Shown here: piece after piece, positions 28,242 to 39,904 of the stretch
Layout: every line of letters begins with the position of its first letter
How positions within the stretch are numbered: position 1 is the first letter of the stretch
From: Bemisia tabaci
Taxonomy: Eukaryota > Arthropoda > Insecta > Hemiptera > Aleyrodidae
NCBI RefSeq assembly: GCF_918797505.1
Contig: NC_092801.1
Coordinates: 17,855,731 to 17,919,730 of the forward strand
Reading direction: 5' to 3'
Length of the DNA stretch: 64,000 bases
Position numbers and translations under genes: made by a program
The notes under the pieces: generated by a model
What the model was told of the DNA's origin: nothing
The model's database searches: none
Seen by the model: the letters and a program-made list of their open reading frames with translations, nothing else

Positions 28242-28797
28242 TAACAGATCAATCGTGCGACGCCCTCGAAAAATAAAATATGAAATCTCACGTTCCCGTC
28301 GGATCACTTACGAGAGCCGCGTATGCTTCGACACGGAGGGACGTCCCGCGATCAAATATGCAAAGTTGAAATTTCAAAGGCTGTCAGACGGGGTGCCAGT
28401 ATCAGAATGTAATTTTTCAGTCGCTGTCGGAGGAGTTGGCGTAGTTTTTCACGGCTCTCTTCCCTTTATCGAAACAAACGACGTGAATTATTGCACTTCG
28501 CGAGCCGGTTTCACCCGGAGGACAAACGCTCGATTCCCGCCGCTAATGCGCGTCTTCTCCGCCCGTTTTTTATTCCCGGCGCTGGAATTTCAGTGATTTA
28601 TCTGAAAATGATTCGGGACATTAAAGTGGGGCTGAGATAAAGCGTCTTCTGATCGGGGGAATAATTTTTGAGCTGGAATCTTGGGCCGATTACAATGAGA
28701 CCTGGAATGTTGCGAGGGTGGAAGTTTAGCTCCTGGTTTCGCGTGACACTGCTAAGCTTTGATTTATGGACGCTTTAGTGTGACGTCACATCGTCAA
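28242..28797. other. No gene recognised; GC-rich patch
   Basis: CpG-containing sequence at 28260-28590. A 148-codon frame (28150-28596) starts in element D and resembles nothing known. No repeat partner found. Confidence 0.35.
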
Positions 28798-28850
28798 TCG
28801 GACGTATTTCTGTCAAACGGAACTAAGCGCCAAATTAAGTTCCTTTTGAG

Positions 28851-29209
28851 CACGGAGAAAAAAAACTCGTGCGTGGGACCCGAAGTTCAGGTCATATGGA
28901 TCTCTGAAGTTTTCAGATTAAGCATCTGAACACATTAGGTCTAGCTGCCGAAGTTCGGATCATACATCTGAAACTTCAGTTCTTACATCTGAAGTACTTC
29001 AGATGTGAGAACCGAAGTACTTCGGATGTGAGAGCCGAAGTACTTCGGATGTGAGAACCGAAGTACTTCAGATGTAAGAACTGAAGTTTCAGATGTATGA
29101 TCCGAACTTCGGCAGCTAGACCTGAAGTGTTCAGATGCTCAATCTGAAAACTTCAGAGATCCATATGACCTAAACTTCGGGTCCCACGCACGAGTTTTTT
29201 TTCTCCGTG
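28851..29209. mobile_element. Foldback MITE family C, copy 2
   Basis: CACGGAGAAAAAAAAC and GTTTTTTTTCTCCGTG ends, AG on both sides (28849-28850, 29210-29211). The centre holds about four 23-bp units based on GAAGTACTTCGGATGTGAG, more than in copies C1 or C3, so the family varies in length by central expansion. Confidence 0.8.
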
Positions 29210-29212
29210 AGG

Positions 29213-29765
29213 AATGGAACACTGGACAAGGTACGAATTTCAGCATTCTGATACATGTTTCGTAACTAAAATTTCACGTAGAACACGATGCGCACATAGA
29301 AAATTACCGAAATTAACTCCTTACGAAGATATTTGATGATTCTTGATGCGTGAATTCAAACTACCCGCTCATTAAAACTCAATGCTCTACGTGATTCACA
29401 TCGCGCGTTAAACGTTATCATGGCAGTCTCTGCGATGTAAAAATCTGGCAACATCAGTCTTGACGCTTTGGCTCAGCTGTAGCAAATTTCTTATAGTTTG
29501 AACAACACATGGTGGGAAATGAACATTGCTCGATACAGAGGCTTGCGGAAACCCTTGTAGTGCGCGATTTGACTCGCGTAGAGCTTTGAGTTTCTTGTGA
29601 GCGGGCAGTTCAAATTCCTTGTAGCCAATGTGAAATAAAAACGTTAATATCTTTGTTAGGAGTTGGTTTCAGTAATTTCCGTCGAGTGAATCATGTTCTA
29701 CGTGAAATTCTGATTATGAAACATGTATCAGATTGCCTAAATTCGTACCTTGTCTAATGGTCCAT
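29213..29765. mobile_element. 550-bp foldback element
   Basis: GGACAAGGTACGAATTTC and CTGATACATGTTTC at the left are mirrored by GAAACATGTATCAG and AAATTCGTACCTTGTC at the right. TTTCACGTAGAACACG is mirrored as CATGTTCTACGTGAAA. Arms about 200 bp, loop unrelated. No frame. Confidence 0.6.
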
Positions 29766-29935
29766 TTAGAATGCCGGATAGCGCGTTCTGTCAAACGGAA
29801 CTAAGCGCCATGGAAAAGCATTGCGACTATAGGACGGAATGAGCCCGACGCCCGGTTCCGTCGCCAATCTAAGCCCCCCCTCTACCCTCTTCCCCCTGTG
29901 GCGCTTAGTTCCGTTTGATAGAAATACGTCCAATT

Positions 29936-30299
29936 CAAAAATGCTTTTGTTGATTTTCTCGGAAAAATTGCGGTCAAATACGGCGGTATAAACATCAACA
30001 TTTGAAATTGGACTTTGTTTTGCGATTAGGGACTAAAATATCTGAATCATATCAAAACAAGCAGTGAACTCCAACACAATGTGTTGATAAGGCGCGTCAT
30101 TAACTCGCACATATCAACCCCTTTAGTTTTCATTCACAGAGATTTCAAAATAGGCAAACAGCATAAAAAGAGAATTCACGATCCAACACTGCGAGGTCAA
30201 AGACGCACCTTGACGAGACCGTGTATTGTGAAAGTAGAAAGCTATTCGATCGAATTTAAGTTTTTTGATCTGCCTCAAGCAAAATCTTATCAGATTCTT
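29936..30299. other. No gene recognised
   Basis: AT-rich. An 81-codon plus frame at 30081-30326 is unremarkable. Confidence 0.35.
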
Positions 30300-31350
30300 G
30301 AAGAAAAGTGCTACGGAATAATTTAAGCGAAAAAAGGAAAAATTCTGTCGAACTCCTAGAAGATAAAGTCGATTTAAAGGTATTTTGGGGCTAAAATACC
30401 CAAATCACCGGTAGTAAAAATCCCGTTATATTATTGAAAAGAAATTGACTCGATATAAATGCAATTGCATTAAATACGTCTTGATTTTGTTATTTTAAAC
30501 GTCTTTCCATGCAAAGAAGTTCAACCATGTCGTTGCTTTATTCATTCATGAATTGAAAGTAAGCAATCTACATCCCGAAAATCTACTGATTTGCCGTAAA
30601 AAATTGCAGAAACTTGATATACCAGGTCGATGCACCCACTCGTTGAATTTACCAACCAATTTTGTGAGTGCAAATGTGTAAGAATCAATATGCTATAGTC
30701 ATTTTGGGTGCATTTATTTTTCATGAAACAATAATAATTTCAATCCCGAAAAACCATCAATTTTCCGTATAAAATCGAAAAAATCAAAATATGTCAACTC
30801 CCCGACGTGAAAATTAGATTCTACGTATGTAAAATGTAAATACTTATGTATCGATATGCTGAACAGAACTATGTGTGGACAGTCAGAAGCCCGCGGCAAC
30901 ATTAATTCAACAGAAAAACTGTAAAAATTAGATAGGATTTTAGCCGCTTTGCCCGCCTCTCCTCGCTACTTACAACAAACCGTTCTTATACTCATCTCAA
31001 AATTTTTCTCAGAGCTTTGGGTTATTATCAGCTTCCATTTAAACTCCGGTTCGATGGCCGAATCGGCTGCCAAAAAAGCAAGCCACTGTTGAGGGGTTCT
31101 ATGAGAAATTCGTGATATTATCGGCTCTCAGGAAATCACCCCATGGCTAAAATTGGTGGTATAAATGTTTAAGTGCTTAAAATAATCGTATTCAAGAAAC
31201 TAAGGAATTAAACTATGGAGTCAATTTCTTTTTAATAATATAACGAATTTACTACCGGTGATTTAGCTATTATAGCCCCAGAATACTTTTAAAGCGCCTT
31301 TGCGTTCCAGAATCTCGACGGATTTTTTTTTTTTTTTTTTTTTTTGCTTA
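30300..31350. repeat. Large inverted repeat of about 1.05 kb
   Basis: The left arm (about 30300-30450: TTTTGGGGCTAAAATACC, AAATCACCGGTAGTAAA, GAAAAGAAATTGACTC) is mirrored at about 31220-31350. Inside are two diverged direct units of about 165 bp (ATCCCGAAAATCTACTGATTT at 30573 and ATCCCGAAAAACCATCAATTT at 30743). Probably an old foldback with a tandem core. Confidence 0.5.
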
Positions 31351-33468
31351 AACGATTCAAGAAACATTGTAGTTAAAAATAAAAAGATTTTTCGATTTGG
31401 ACGTATGAAAAATGTTTAACTCGTTCAGGCACACCGTGTATTGTATGGAGTACTGCTGTTATTCGACCGTTGTCTTCAGGTCAAAATTCTTACAAAGAAG
31501 CCCCTTGCAAGAGGCAAATTTTTTGTAATTTCTCCCAGTTTTTTCAGCGTTAGGTATATAAATGAATTGTTTGTCAAATTTTGAGGTCAATTATATTTAA
31601 TTGTAATTTATACTTTCTTTTTTTCCCCTTCATTTTATTTTTCGTATCGAGGAGTCGAGGTTTTGTTGATTTCTTCGGATTTCGATTACTGTAACTTCTC
31701 TTCTATTCGGCCGATTTTTATGAATGAGGTCTCTTTTTATTTGTGTTTTAACGGAGAGTAAGGAAAAAATTGCTAAATACATGCGAAACAATTTTTTTTG
31801 AAAATTGGATGAATCCTAGCGTGACGGTGAAATGGTTAATGAAGCGTGAGTAATTGGGGTACGGGTATCGGCCGCGTTGGGACCAAGGCGCCCAAGGCCC
31901 ATTGTTCTTCGTGACGCCGACGCAGTAATCAGGAGCGTGGGGACGAGAGGGCTGAGTGGACTCCTGTATGAGCCAGGTTTAGCAAATGGTCTAATGAGTC
32001 TCGAGGCTCATCACAGATTGCACTTACCACTATCCTGCTGGCCCCGGCTATCAGAGCAAGGAGTACCAACTTTTGAAAAGGATAACAGTGTTGTGGAGAT
32101 ATGTCAAAGCAACGTTGTGAACAAAACGGAGTGAGTGAAATTCTCATTCAAGGAGTGCCGAACTGGTCAGCCATCCTCGAATCAGTTCGCTTGCTTCCGC
32201 TTATATATGCATATTTTAAATCAGCGCGCCCCATTCTAAGGTTTTTTTAAAAAAAACCAAGAAACGTAGACTCTTGGTATTCATTACACATAAACTAGCG
32301 AGCCCCAGAATGAGAAACAAATTTTAATCATTATTATTGACGGATTAGTAAACTTTTTACACGCTTTGGAAAATCTCAGAAGTTCGCGGTAGTCACTTTT
32401 CGGTAAGGAACTAGGGGACTCGGTTATTGTATCGAGGGGGGGGTCGAAACGATCGCAAAGGCGGTATACTACGTATACGCGCCAAAACGCTCATATGCAT
32501 AGGGGAACTAACGGCACATCGTCACCTTCCAGCCAAATTATCACAAGCGCCACGCGACGTTTTAACGTTTCCGCCGCCATTTTATTTTTTACAGAGAAAT
32601 TGTCGGTTGAATCTATTTGGGAATTTCACTGAATTTTATCGGCAGCACAAAAAATATTCAGTAAAATTCACAAAATTTGTGTTGGTTTATGTTTCACTTC
32701 CTTATATCAATCAAAATTATCACAAGGACACACATACTTTGATCAGTGTTAGCGTGATATCGTCTGTTTTTAGACGAGGGTACGTAACTCCATTCCAAGG
32801 TTGCCAAATTTACCCAGCCAATCGGACCACTCACATGAGTGTGATTGCCTAATTTCGGTTTAAGAATTTGAGTATCAGCCAATAGGCATTTGATTAAATG
32901 CTTTGTCTGACTATTCGCCTCCGACATAATAATTATTTATGGCAAGACCAAAATCAGCAGAACCACGTGCATGAGCACACTTTTGAAGCAACCTTCTGCA
33001 TAGGAAACTCAATGGCATGATTTGTCGTTTCAGAGCTAAATCAAAACGTCAGTTCCTCTCGGCTAAACACAGTCTATTTATGATACCGCTGGTTGATTTA
33101 TCCAACCGCGCACAAAACCACATGAATCACTGGATCAGCAAACCCCGTAATTTTTGTCGTTGGGTCACTTTTGTTCATTAGCTATAGAAGAGCCACGCTT
33201 ACGTGCACACCGACATTTCTGTTTGTTTATGTGTGAGTGCTAGTAATATTTTACCAGAGCGGAGTCAGAGAGGTAAACAAAAGGATTTCTCCCGGGAATG
33301 TCAGCTTAATGGTCTATTGAGGAAATGGCTCATCGTTTAAACTCGACTCTCTTTTGGCTCTTCGGGCGATCAAATCCGACGTTGCCTCGTCAAAAAAGTA
33401 GGAATAGCTCCGAAAGACTCAAACTTCTAGTCGTGACTACTGATGATACGACATATTTTGATCTTTCA
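31351..33468. other. No gene recognised in 2.1 kb
   Basis: Mixed, mostly AT-rich. Frames of 85 codons (31877-32134), 141 codons (32427-32852) and 66 codons (33325-33525) show no signal peptide, repeat or motif I can name. No inverted repeats were noticed. This is one of the longest stretches without recognised mobile DNA and could be true host intergenic or intronic sequence. Confidence 0.35.
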
Positions 33469-33806
33469 CACGGAGAAAAAAACTTCGTGCGTGGGACCCG
33501 AAGTTTACATTTTATGGATCTCTGAGGTTTTCGGATTGAGCATCTGAACACTTAAGGTCCAGCTGCTGAGGTTCGGATCACACATATCTGAAACTTCGGT
33601 TCTACATTCTGAAGTACTTCAGATGTGAGAACCGAAGTTTTTCGGATGTGAGAACCGAAGTACCTCAGATGTAAGAACTGAAGTTTCAGATGTGTGATCC
33701 GAACCTCGACATCTAGACATTAAGTGTTGAGATGCTCAATCTAAAAACTTCAGAGATCCATATGACCTAAACTTCGGGTCCCACGCACGAAGTTTTTTTC
33801 TCCGTG
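33469..33806. mobile_element. Foldback MITE family C, copy 3
   Basis: CACGGAGAAAAAAACTTCG and CGAAGTTTTTTTCTCCGTG ends with CA on both sides (33467-33468, 33807-33808). Two central GAAGTACTTC-type units. Confidence 0.8.
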
Positions 33807-33866
33807 CACTTTGTACTTTTTTAGAGCCGATGAAAATGAAGGACGGTTTTTTTTTTTCGGGCGGCG

Positions 33867-34100
33867 CACAGTGGATTGAGTCAAAGAGAGAGGTTGGATA
33901 TTAAATTCATGACTAAAACTGCAAATTTTGATGTTAATTTCGTCACATTTTAAATTTTAAGGGGTGCTACCAGAAGAAAATTGGTTTCCTCGTGAAATTT
34001 TCATCCAGAAGCACTCCTTAAAATTTAAAACGTGACGCGAAATTAACATCAAAATTTGCGGTTTCAGTCATAAATTCCATGTCCAACCTCTCTCTTTGAT
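33867..34100. mobile_element. Foldback family O, copy 1
   Basis: CACAGTGGATTGAGTCAAAG and, mirrored, CTTTGAT at the right; arms hold AGAGAGGTTGGA, CAAATTTTGATGTTAATTTC and TTTAAATTTTAAGG. Loop near 33985. Further copies at 56122-56357 and 56414-56650; an N end fragment (CCTTTCTGCTTAACG) follows at 34118-34140. Confidence 0.65.
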
Positions 34101-34140
34101 AACAGCCGATGCGGCTTTGTTCCTTTCTGCTTAACGAGGT

Positions 34141-35017
34141 CCGTCTCTTTGGCGACTTCACGTCGACTCTCGGATCCCAAAGCGACAACGCGGACCGATT
34201 GAAACGGCCGCGCGTGGATCCTCAGGGAGGAAACCCGATACCAACGGGGATCGACCCCGGCGTCCCCGGACCGCAATTCTCCTCCCCCTCTCCTAGACCC
34301 CTCCCCCCGGCCCCCACTCCCGGAGCGTCGCACAGTGCAGCCCTCTGTGGACAAAAATCAAAAAATCACAAATCGAGATTTGAATATTTTTTTGGGTTTG
34401 TCATCTTAAAGATATTTCTAACTCACAATGATGGTTCATTTCCAAATTTTTCTCTCAAAATTTGGGTAGAAAGTGGGCGGATGATGGGCAGAGAATCACT
34501 GGTCTATTGGAAATACACAGGAAAAAGACGACAACTTTCAATGAGGATTTTTCGCTTGAAACGCAAAATGTTGTGGATGGTTGAAATTTTTTGAATCCTC
34601 GCATATCCAACTTCAATTCTAGCGAAAAGATCTTGCGACTTTTCGCGACTATCAGAGATATTCGAAGTTGAAGTTAGGGTGTTTCACGTTGTTTTGGGTG
34701 TTGCACGATTGAGAATGTTTCCTGTTCGATAGGAATACGTCCATTTTTCGAAAAAAAAATGAAAATGTTCATGATCATTTCGTTACATTTTTAATGGGCC
34801 TGTTGCAAACTTCAAAAAGAGGAGTTGCTCCTTATTAAAATTGGCACAAAAGTATCGTTGAAGTCTGAAATACACTCCTAACTCGATCATTGCCACCGAC
34901 GTCATCAACGCTTTATTATTCTCATTCACTCTCACGGCCAAAGAACTAACGAGCACACCCCGTATTTCTCACCTGCACATGAATCCGTTTGATAGAAATA
35001 CGTCCATTTAAAGTCAA
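34141..35017. other. No gene recognised; GC-rich patch and Q fragments
   Basis: 34140-34340 is GC-rich. The 161-codon frame at 34109-34594 crosses it and is proline-rich by composition only. Single ends of family Q (GATAGGAATACGTCC and GATAGAAATACGTCC) lie at about 34726-34741 and 34990-35005. Confidence 0.4.
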
Positions 35018-35741
35018 GTGGATTGCATTCAGCAAAAAGGAACCCGGAGAATTGCAATGATGCTAAGATTGTGCAAATTCGTCCTTTGTAGTAAAAGAAC
35101 TGAAATCATGAAAAAATATGAAATTAACATGGTAATTTTTGTCTTAAATTCACAGGTTTCAGCGAGTAAAATAGAAACTGTCAATGGATAATCAGGTTTT
35201 TTTTCCAAGACATAAGAAGTTGCACAGTCTTAGCAAACATTGCAATGCTTTTGGCTCCTTTTTGCAAAATGCAGTCCAAGTGGATTGCATTTTGCAAAAA
35301 GGAACCACTAGCACTGCAATGTTGCTAAGATTGTGCAACTTCTTTTGTCTTGGAGGAAAAACCCGCTTATCCCTCAATAGTTTCAATTTTACTCGCTAAA
35401 AACTGTAAATTTAAGACGAAAATTACCATCTAAATTTCATAGTTTTTCACGATTTCCGCAATTTTATTGCAAAGTATGAAGTGGATTGCATTTTGCAAAA
35501 AGGAACCACTAGCACTGCAATGTTGCTAAGATTGTGCAACTTCTTTTGTCTTGGAGGAAAAAACCGCTTATCCCTTAATAGTTTCAATTTTACTCGCTAA
35601 AAACTGTAAATTTAAGACGAAAATTACCATCTAAATTTCATAGTTTTTCACAATTTCCGCAATTTTATTGCAAAGGATGAAGTTGCACGATCTTAGCATC
35701 ATTGCAATGCCAGTGGTTCCTTTTTGCAAAATGCAGTCCAA
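35018..35741. repeat. Tandem array of foldback family M units
   Basis: Three units: 35018-35280, 35281-35480 and 35480-35741, each starting GTGGATTGCATT or similar and containing GCTAAGATTGTGCAACTTC and TTTAAGACGAAAATTACC. The last closes with TTTTTGCAAAATGCAGTCCA. Units 2 and 3 are nearly identical, so their duplication is recent. Confidence 0.7.
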
Positions 35742-36217
35742 GTGTCTTTTACCGATTTTTGTCCGCATCGCCCGCGAGAATGCCGCACCGCGCGCCGTCC
35801 CTGAACTTTGTTTTAAAATAAACTCGGCTGTGAAAAACGTACGAGGCAAAATATTTGCTCTGGGAAATGGGTTTGTTTTCCGAGAGGCTATCCTGTGACA
35901 CGGGCGTCCTCGGTGTCCTCTCCAGCGACGCGGTCCCTCGGCGATGCGCGGAAAACCCGCGGATCCGCACTGGGGTTAGCGTTGCAGTTACGCGCTTTTG
36001 CGTAGTGCGGTGGGCCACTCGAGCCAACCTTTTTCAACCCTTTTCCTCCCGTCGCACGTAACTGGCACGATTGAGAGGCCCGTTTCGATGACTCTTTCGC
36101 CCCGCGTTCGATCTTTGGAGCTAGAGCTACGACTTCATTGTTGCATGGTTTTTGACTCATCTTCATCGATAGACCTCCACAGTAGCGATGGTGCCTGGAA
36201 TGCCGGTAACTTTGAGG
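35742..36217. other. No gene recognised; CpG-rich patch
   Basis: 35755-36070 is CpG-rich. Five overlapping frames of 68-92 codons on both strands indicate low stop density only. Confidence 0.35.
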
Positions 36218-36540
36218 TTAGCCGGCCAGGTTGGCCTACCGGTCAGCGCGTCTAACTCTAGACCAATAGGTCCCTGGTTTGAATCCCGGTGGTGGCAACA
36301 AATTTCCTCGTAACTAACGAGTCGATCTGCAGAAACATATCCCTTGCGTGCTACACGCGCGTGTTGACCCGAAAAGTAGGATTCGATCCTAATTTTAGCC
36401 AGTTACGGGTGGCGAGTTGCAACCTGATTGGCTACAAAGATTGCTGAAACGGCCGGAGGCCTACTCGCCGATTAAGAAGCGCGTCTGGCTCGCACTTGTA
36501 TTTGCTCCTTAACTGGAAAATAACGAACATAGCCTTACTC
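36218..36540 (+). mobile_element. tRNA-derived SINE, second family
   Basis: The head (about 36222-36297) has an A box GGCCTACCGGTCAGCGCG and a B box GGTTTGAATCCCGG, spaced as in a tRNA gene, but its acceptor stem cannot pair fully. A body of about 240 bp follows. No A tail or clear target duplication is visible, so the 3' end is approximate. It differs from the SINE at 21188-21451. Confidence 0.65.
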
Positions 36541-36544
36541 TCCC

Positions 36545-36659
36545 TACAGAAGAAAAACAAGGGGAAAAACGGGAAACAAGGCTAAAATACACAATTTTTA
36601 AAAAAACCGATTCGTCTCGACTCAAAACTGAGTAATTTTCAGTCGTAAATGTTACGATA

Positions 36660-36698
<39 letters not shown>

Positions 36699-36880
36699 GC
36701 CCTACATGGCGGTGGCTGGGATCTGAGAAACGAAATAGAAAAATGAATAAGTAAAATCTTAAATTTTTATCGTAACATTTCCGACTGAAAATGAATCAGT
36801 TTTGAGTCGAAACGTCTCAGTTTTTTCTTAATCGTGTGTATTTTAGCCTTGTTTCCCGCTTCCTCCTTGCTTTCCTACTA
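36545..36880. mobile_element. Foldback element with A-run loop
   Basis: GGGAAACAAGGCTAAAATAC, GACTCAAAACTGA and AATGTTACGATAAAA on the left are mirrored on the right (TTTTATCGTAACATTTCCG to GTATTTTAGCCTTGTTTCCC). The loop includes a 31-base A run (about 36663-36693). No frame. Confidence 0.6.
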
Positions 36881-36904
36881 ATACCATTGTCTCGGGCTGC
36901 TCTA

Positions 36905-36960
36905 TAAAAATGTATATCTACTGTCCCTACATAGGTACTCTAATACGGACTTTCCAGCGC
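36905..36960. repeat. Repeat A, one end
   Basis: CTGTCCCTACATAGGTACTCTA is the A terminus in reverse orientation; the rest is absent. Confidence 0.45.
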
Positions 36961-37486
36961 AACCGACAAGGACAATAATGACCGTGAACTCAATAACCAT
37001 CAAAGTGGTTGTTTATCGTCGATTGGACAGGGCGACGATGCCGGGGGTGTGGGTGGGGAACGAAGGGGGGAGGGGTGCGGGTGGGGGGGACGGTGGCGGG
37101 GTCTCGCTCCCCGATTCATATCAATGCCGAATGCTTTACGATTCACTCCACTTAAATAATTACAATCGAAGATGCCGCGCGCCGCGAGTTTAAATGTCAA
37201 GAGCGCGACGAGCCTCTCCTCGAAATTATTCAGAATTTCAATGAGGTCTCGTTAAAGTGTTGCCGTGTCGGATTACGTTCAGTGCATACTCTGTTCCGTC
37301 AGGGAAAAAACGTCGTATGAACTTTTGGACGCCGCCAAATCTCCTGCGATAAAAAGCGCTTTTGCTTAAGGAATCATGCATTTTCTTCGGTGAACTTTTT
37401 GGGGGATTTTATTCGGACGTCCCCTAACGGTTACATGGTCCTACTTCCCAAAGCGCTTCCCTCCTCGGGTGGTATGCGTTCATTGA
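36961..37486. other. No gene recognised; G-rich patch
   Basis: 37035-37105 is strongly G-rich on the plus strand. A G-element-like phrase (AAAACGTCGTATGAAC) lies at 37305-37322. Confidence 0.35.
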
Positions 37487-37636
37487 TGGATCCAGCAAAT
37501 TGGCAACATTGTCTTTTCTCCATTTAAACCTTTGGACATGTATCGATTCATGGAGGGGCCAGGTGCTCCTACAAGAATCGATTAATAAGCATAGGTTTAA
37601 ACGGAAGAAATCCAGTGTTGCCAAGTTGCTGGATCC
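37487..37636. mobile_element. 150-bp foldback
   Basis: TGGATCCAGCAAATTGGCAAC and its near-complement GTTGCCAAGTTGCTGGATCCA form the ends. CCATTTAAACCTTTGG is mirrored as CATAGGTTTAAACGG. Single copy in this window; no certain target duplication. Confidence 0.6.
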
Positions 37637-37689
37637 ACCTGTATATGCGCTACGCGTTACTTTTATGATTTTGTTTTATTGAATAAGAA

Positions 37690-37765
37690 TTTGCGACAAC
37701 CGGGAAAAGTCAGGGAAAGTCAGGGAATTCGTGGGAAAAGACAGGAAAATTCTGACTTTTCCGCT
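37690..37765. repeat. Low-complexity GGGAAAAGTCAGG repeat
   Basis: Short repeats of GGGAAAGTCAGG; similar wording occurs at 63205-63310 and may be related to family H read on the other strand. Confidence 0.4.
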
Positions 37766-37866
37766 AATTACTACGACCTATGTCTGATCTTTCAACTGTA
37801 TAACGTATTTCTGGTTGTTTTTAAGGCATTTCATTTTTTTACCAGCTATTGAATGCCTTTTCCATA

Positions 37867-38337
37867 CTGGAGATGTTGCATGTGTGAGGAGTTTGTGATT
37901 TGACTATTGATTCTTATGTAAAAGTTCGCGAGGAACACGATGGTGCCACTGGTTTTCTCTGAAATCAAATCCCAAGCTCAAAAGAAGCTCTCAAGTTGAG
38001 GCCAAAATGGAGGGGATATCCCACGCTATCCTGAGAGTCCACCTCTACATCAAGACAAACTCTCCATGCAAAGATAAGGAGCAAATGCATTAGCAGTGTC
38101 GCCATGTTTTCAGTTTTAGAGTCCCCAAATAAGTGGCAGCCCTGTCAATGTATTTGCTCCCTATCTTTGCATGGAAAGTTTGTCTTGATGTAGAGCTGGA
38201 CTGGCCTCAACTTGAGAGCTTTTTTGAACTTGGGAGTTGATTTCAGAGAAAACCAGTGGCAACATCGTGTTTCTCGCGAACTTTTACATAAGAATCAATG
38301 GTCAAATCGCAAATCCCTCACACATGCAACATCTCCA
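37867..38337. mobile_element. Foldback family J, copy 2
   Basis: ATGTTGCATGTGTGAGG ends and GGATATCCCACGCTATCC arm as in 14718-15226. The right arm lacks the GATATCC segment (deletion near 38197), so the palindrome is imperfect. Confidence 0.65.
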
Positions 38338-38859
38338 TTTGATCTCCAAGAAAAAAATTGTGTCGAAAGTTCAGCGAAAGTCAGCGGCAGCCCTCTCTCG
38401 CGTTTTGCGACTCCTAACCGCCACTGCTCTTTGCCTAACCACATGAGCACCTTAACATTTCTGCTTCAATCCTTTCCCTCCAACCTCTCATCGGGCAACA
38501 GTCATCAGAAACAGTCATCGGATCTAAAATACGAGCTGCATGCAACTACCCCATTCGCACTAATCAAGGATACATTATCGCAGGGGATGTAAACGTATCA
38601 TCGGAGGCTGATTAGATTCGCGCTGTTCCAGTAATTGTTTAAGTTTCGGTGTGACTGTGTACAGTGGAAAGCACTCTCTATCGGAATACTCGAAACTGGG
38701 AGTGAGTATTTTAGTTCATGGACGTTTTTGGTGTTAGTCAAGAAATCGATCGCCGAACTGTAAATTTGTATCTCAAAGTGTTACGTCGCAAATTTCCACG
38801 TGTGTTTTATCTTTAAGAAAAAAAAGCCATACCAATTCACAGGCTGAAAATCATTAGTT
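38338..38859. other. No gene recognised
   Basis: GCGACTCCTAACCGCCACTGC at 38406 resembles CTACGACTCCTAACCTCCAC at 11620; otherwise unassigned. Confidence 0.35.
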
Positions 38860-39091
38860 CACGGGGAAAAAAACTTATTGGGTGTAGGGTCCAGACGCTT
38901 AAAAACATCATCGACAAGAAAAAATACTCTTGATTCAATCAGATTTAAGCTTAAATCAAGAACCAAGCCTCTCAATTTAAGCGGATTTCCTTTTGATTTA
39001 AGCTTAAATCTGATTGAATCAAGAGTCTTTTTTCTTGTCAATGTTTTCAAGAGTCTGGACTCTAGATCCAATGTGTTTTTTTTTTCCAGTG
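38860..39091. mobile_element. Foldback MITE family E, copy 3
   Basis: CACGGGGAAAAAAACTT start and TTTTTTTTTCCAGTG end; both sides carry ATCATTAGTT (38850-38859, 39092-39101), a perfect 10-bp direct repeat. Arms as in 8291-8521. Confidence 0.75.
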
Positions 39092-39101
39092 ATCATTAGT
39101 T

Positions 39102-39621
39102 ATTTTCACTAATTGGTCTATAAAGCCATAGATTTTTTTCCATGTGGGACAACCAAAAGTCCTGCAATGAGATTTCAGTTGTCGTGAATCCAACCGGGAC
39201 AGAGCGTATCCCGATAATCAGGAGCGTATGGATTAATAAAGTCCATTTTTCTGATGAGCCCCACAAACCTAATATTCGAATGTATTCCGAGGCTCGTCAG
39301 CAAATGAACCGTTCCCTCTTTAATTTGAGATGCCTCGATTTTCTCAAGAGGTCCCTGAAGAAAGTATTATTAGGACGCTCCCTAATGACTGCAGAAAATG
39401 TCTCTGTTCGACTGCTGGACAAAGAAGCGGCAAGTTGTTCTATATATTTCTCGCGTGAAAGAAAAACTTCTACTTCAAAAGCCAGGGCTTTCTTTGAAGA
39501 AAATAGTTCCAGACGTTTTTGTTTTGTCTACGGCTTACGTGTCTAAAGATCCAAAAAGACTTCCCTTTCCGTTAATTAATTTAACGATCAGGCCAATAAG
39601 TTTATTAGTCGGACTGATTAA
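39102..39621. other. No gene recognised; 134-codon frame
   Basis: A plus frame at 39142-39546 and an overlapping one at 39398-39679 have no signal peptide or known motif. The first has ordinary amino-acid composition and could be an exon, but I see no flanking splice logic. Confidence 0.3.
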
Positions 39622-39784
39622 CAAAGGCGTGGTGTGCTTTGCGGCGTACCGATTGTTATGCCCTTTAAACCTATGGTAAAGAATCGCTTATTGAGGTGTT
39701 AGCTGCGAACACCCTGTTTATCGATCCTTTTCCATAGCTTTAAATGGCATAACAATCGATATATCGCAATTCACGCCACGCCAT
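39622..39784. mobile_element. hAT MITE family B, copy 6 (decayed)
   Basis: GGCGTGGTGTGCTTTGCGG start and CACGCCACGCC end. The core is mutated (GGTGTTAGCTGCGAACACC). No 8-bp duplication survives. Confidence 0.75.
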
Positions 39785-39835
39785 GATCAGGAGATCAGGA
39801 GATAAGGTAAATTTTCAACAAAAAAAGACAGATAT

Positions 39836-39904
39836 AATAATCGATTGTTTACCATAGCTTCAAATTGGATAATATCGATGTTCGATTATCACGCCTCACT
39901 ACTG
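39836..39904. repeat. hAT MITE family B, half copy 7
   Basis: AATCGATTGTTTACCATAGC, TTCGATTATCACGCC and CACTACTG match the last 65 bp of a B copy. The other half is missing. Confidence 0.6.

Larger units (their letters stand above)
28798..29935. mobile_element. Foldback family Q, copy 1, with nested insertions
   Basis: Left end GGACGTATTTCTGTCAAACGG at about 28799 and right end CCGTTTGATAGAAATACGTCC at about 29912-29932 are inverted. Between them lie C2 (28851-29209) and a foldback at 29213-29765. A simple copy is at 46107-46231. Confidence 0.6.

Noticed and set aside
34109..34594. 161-codon frame as a gene
   Set aside because: It starts in an N repeat fragment, is proline-rich only where the DNA is GC-rich, and shows no domain or signal sequence.
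36222..36297. tRNA gene on the plus strand
   Set aside because: Box A and B are present, but the acceptor ends do not pair and the sequence continues as a repeat body, so SINE is more likely.
39142..39546. 134-codon frame as a gene
   Set aside because: No recognisable motif, no splice or promoter context; a frame of this length is expected by chance in 64 kb.
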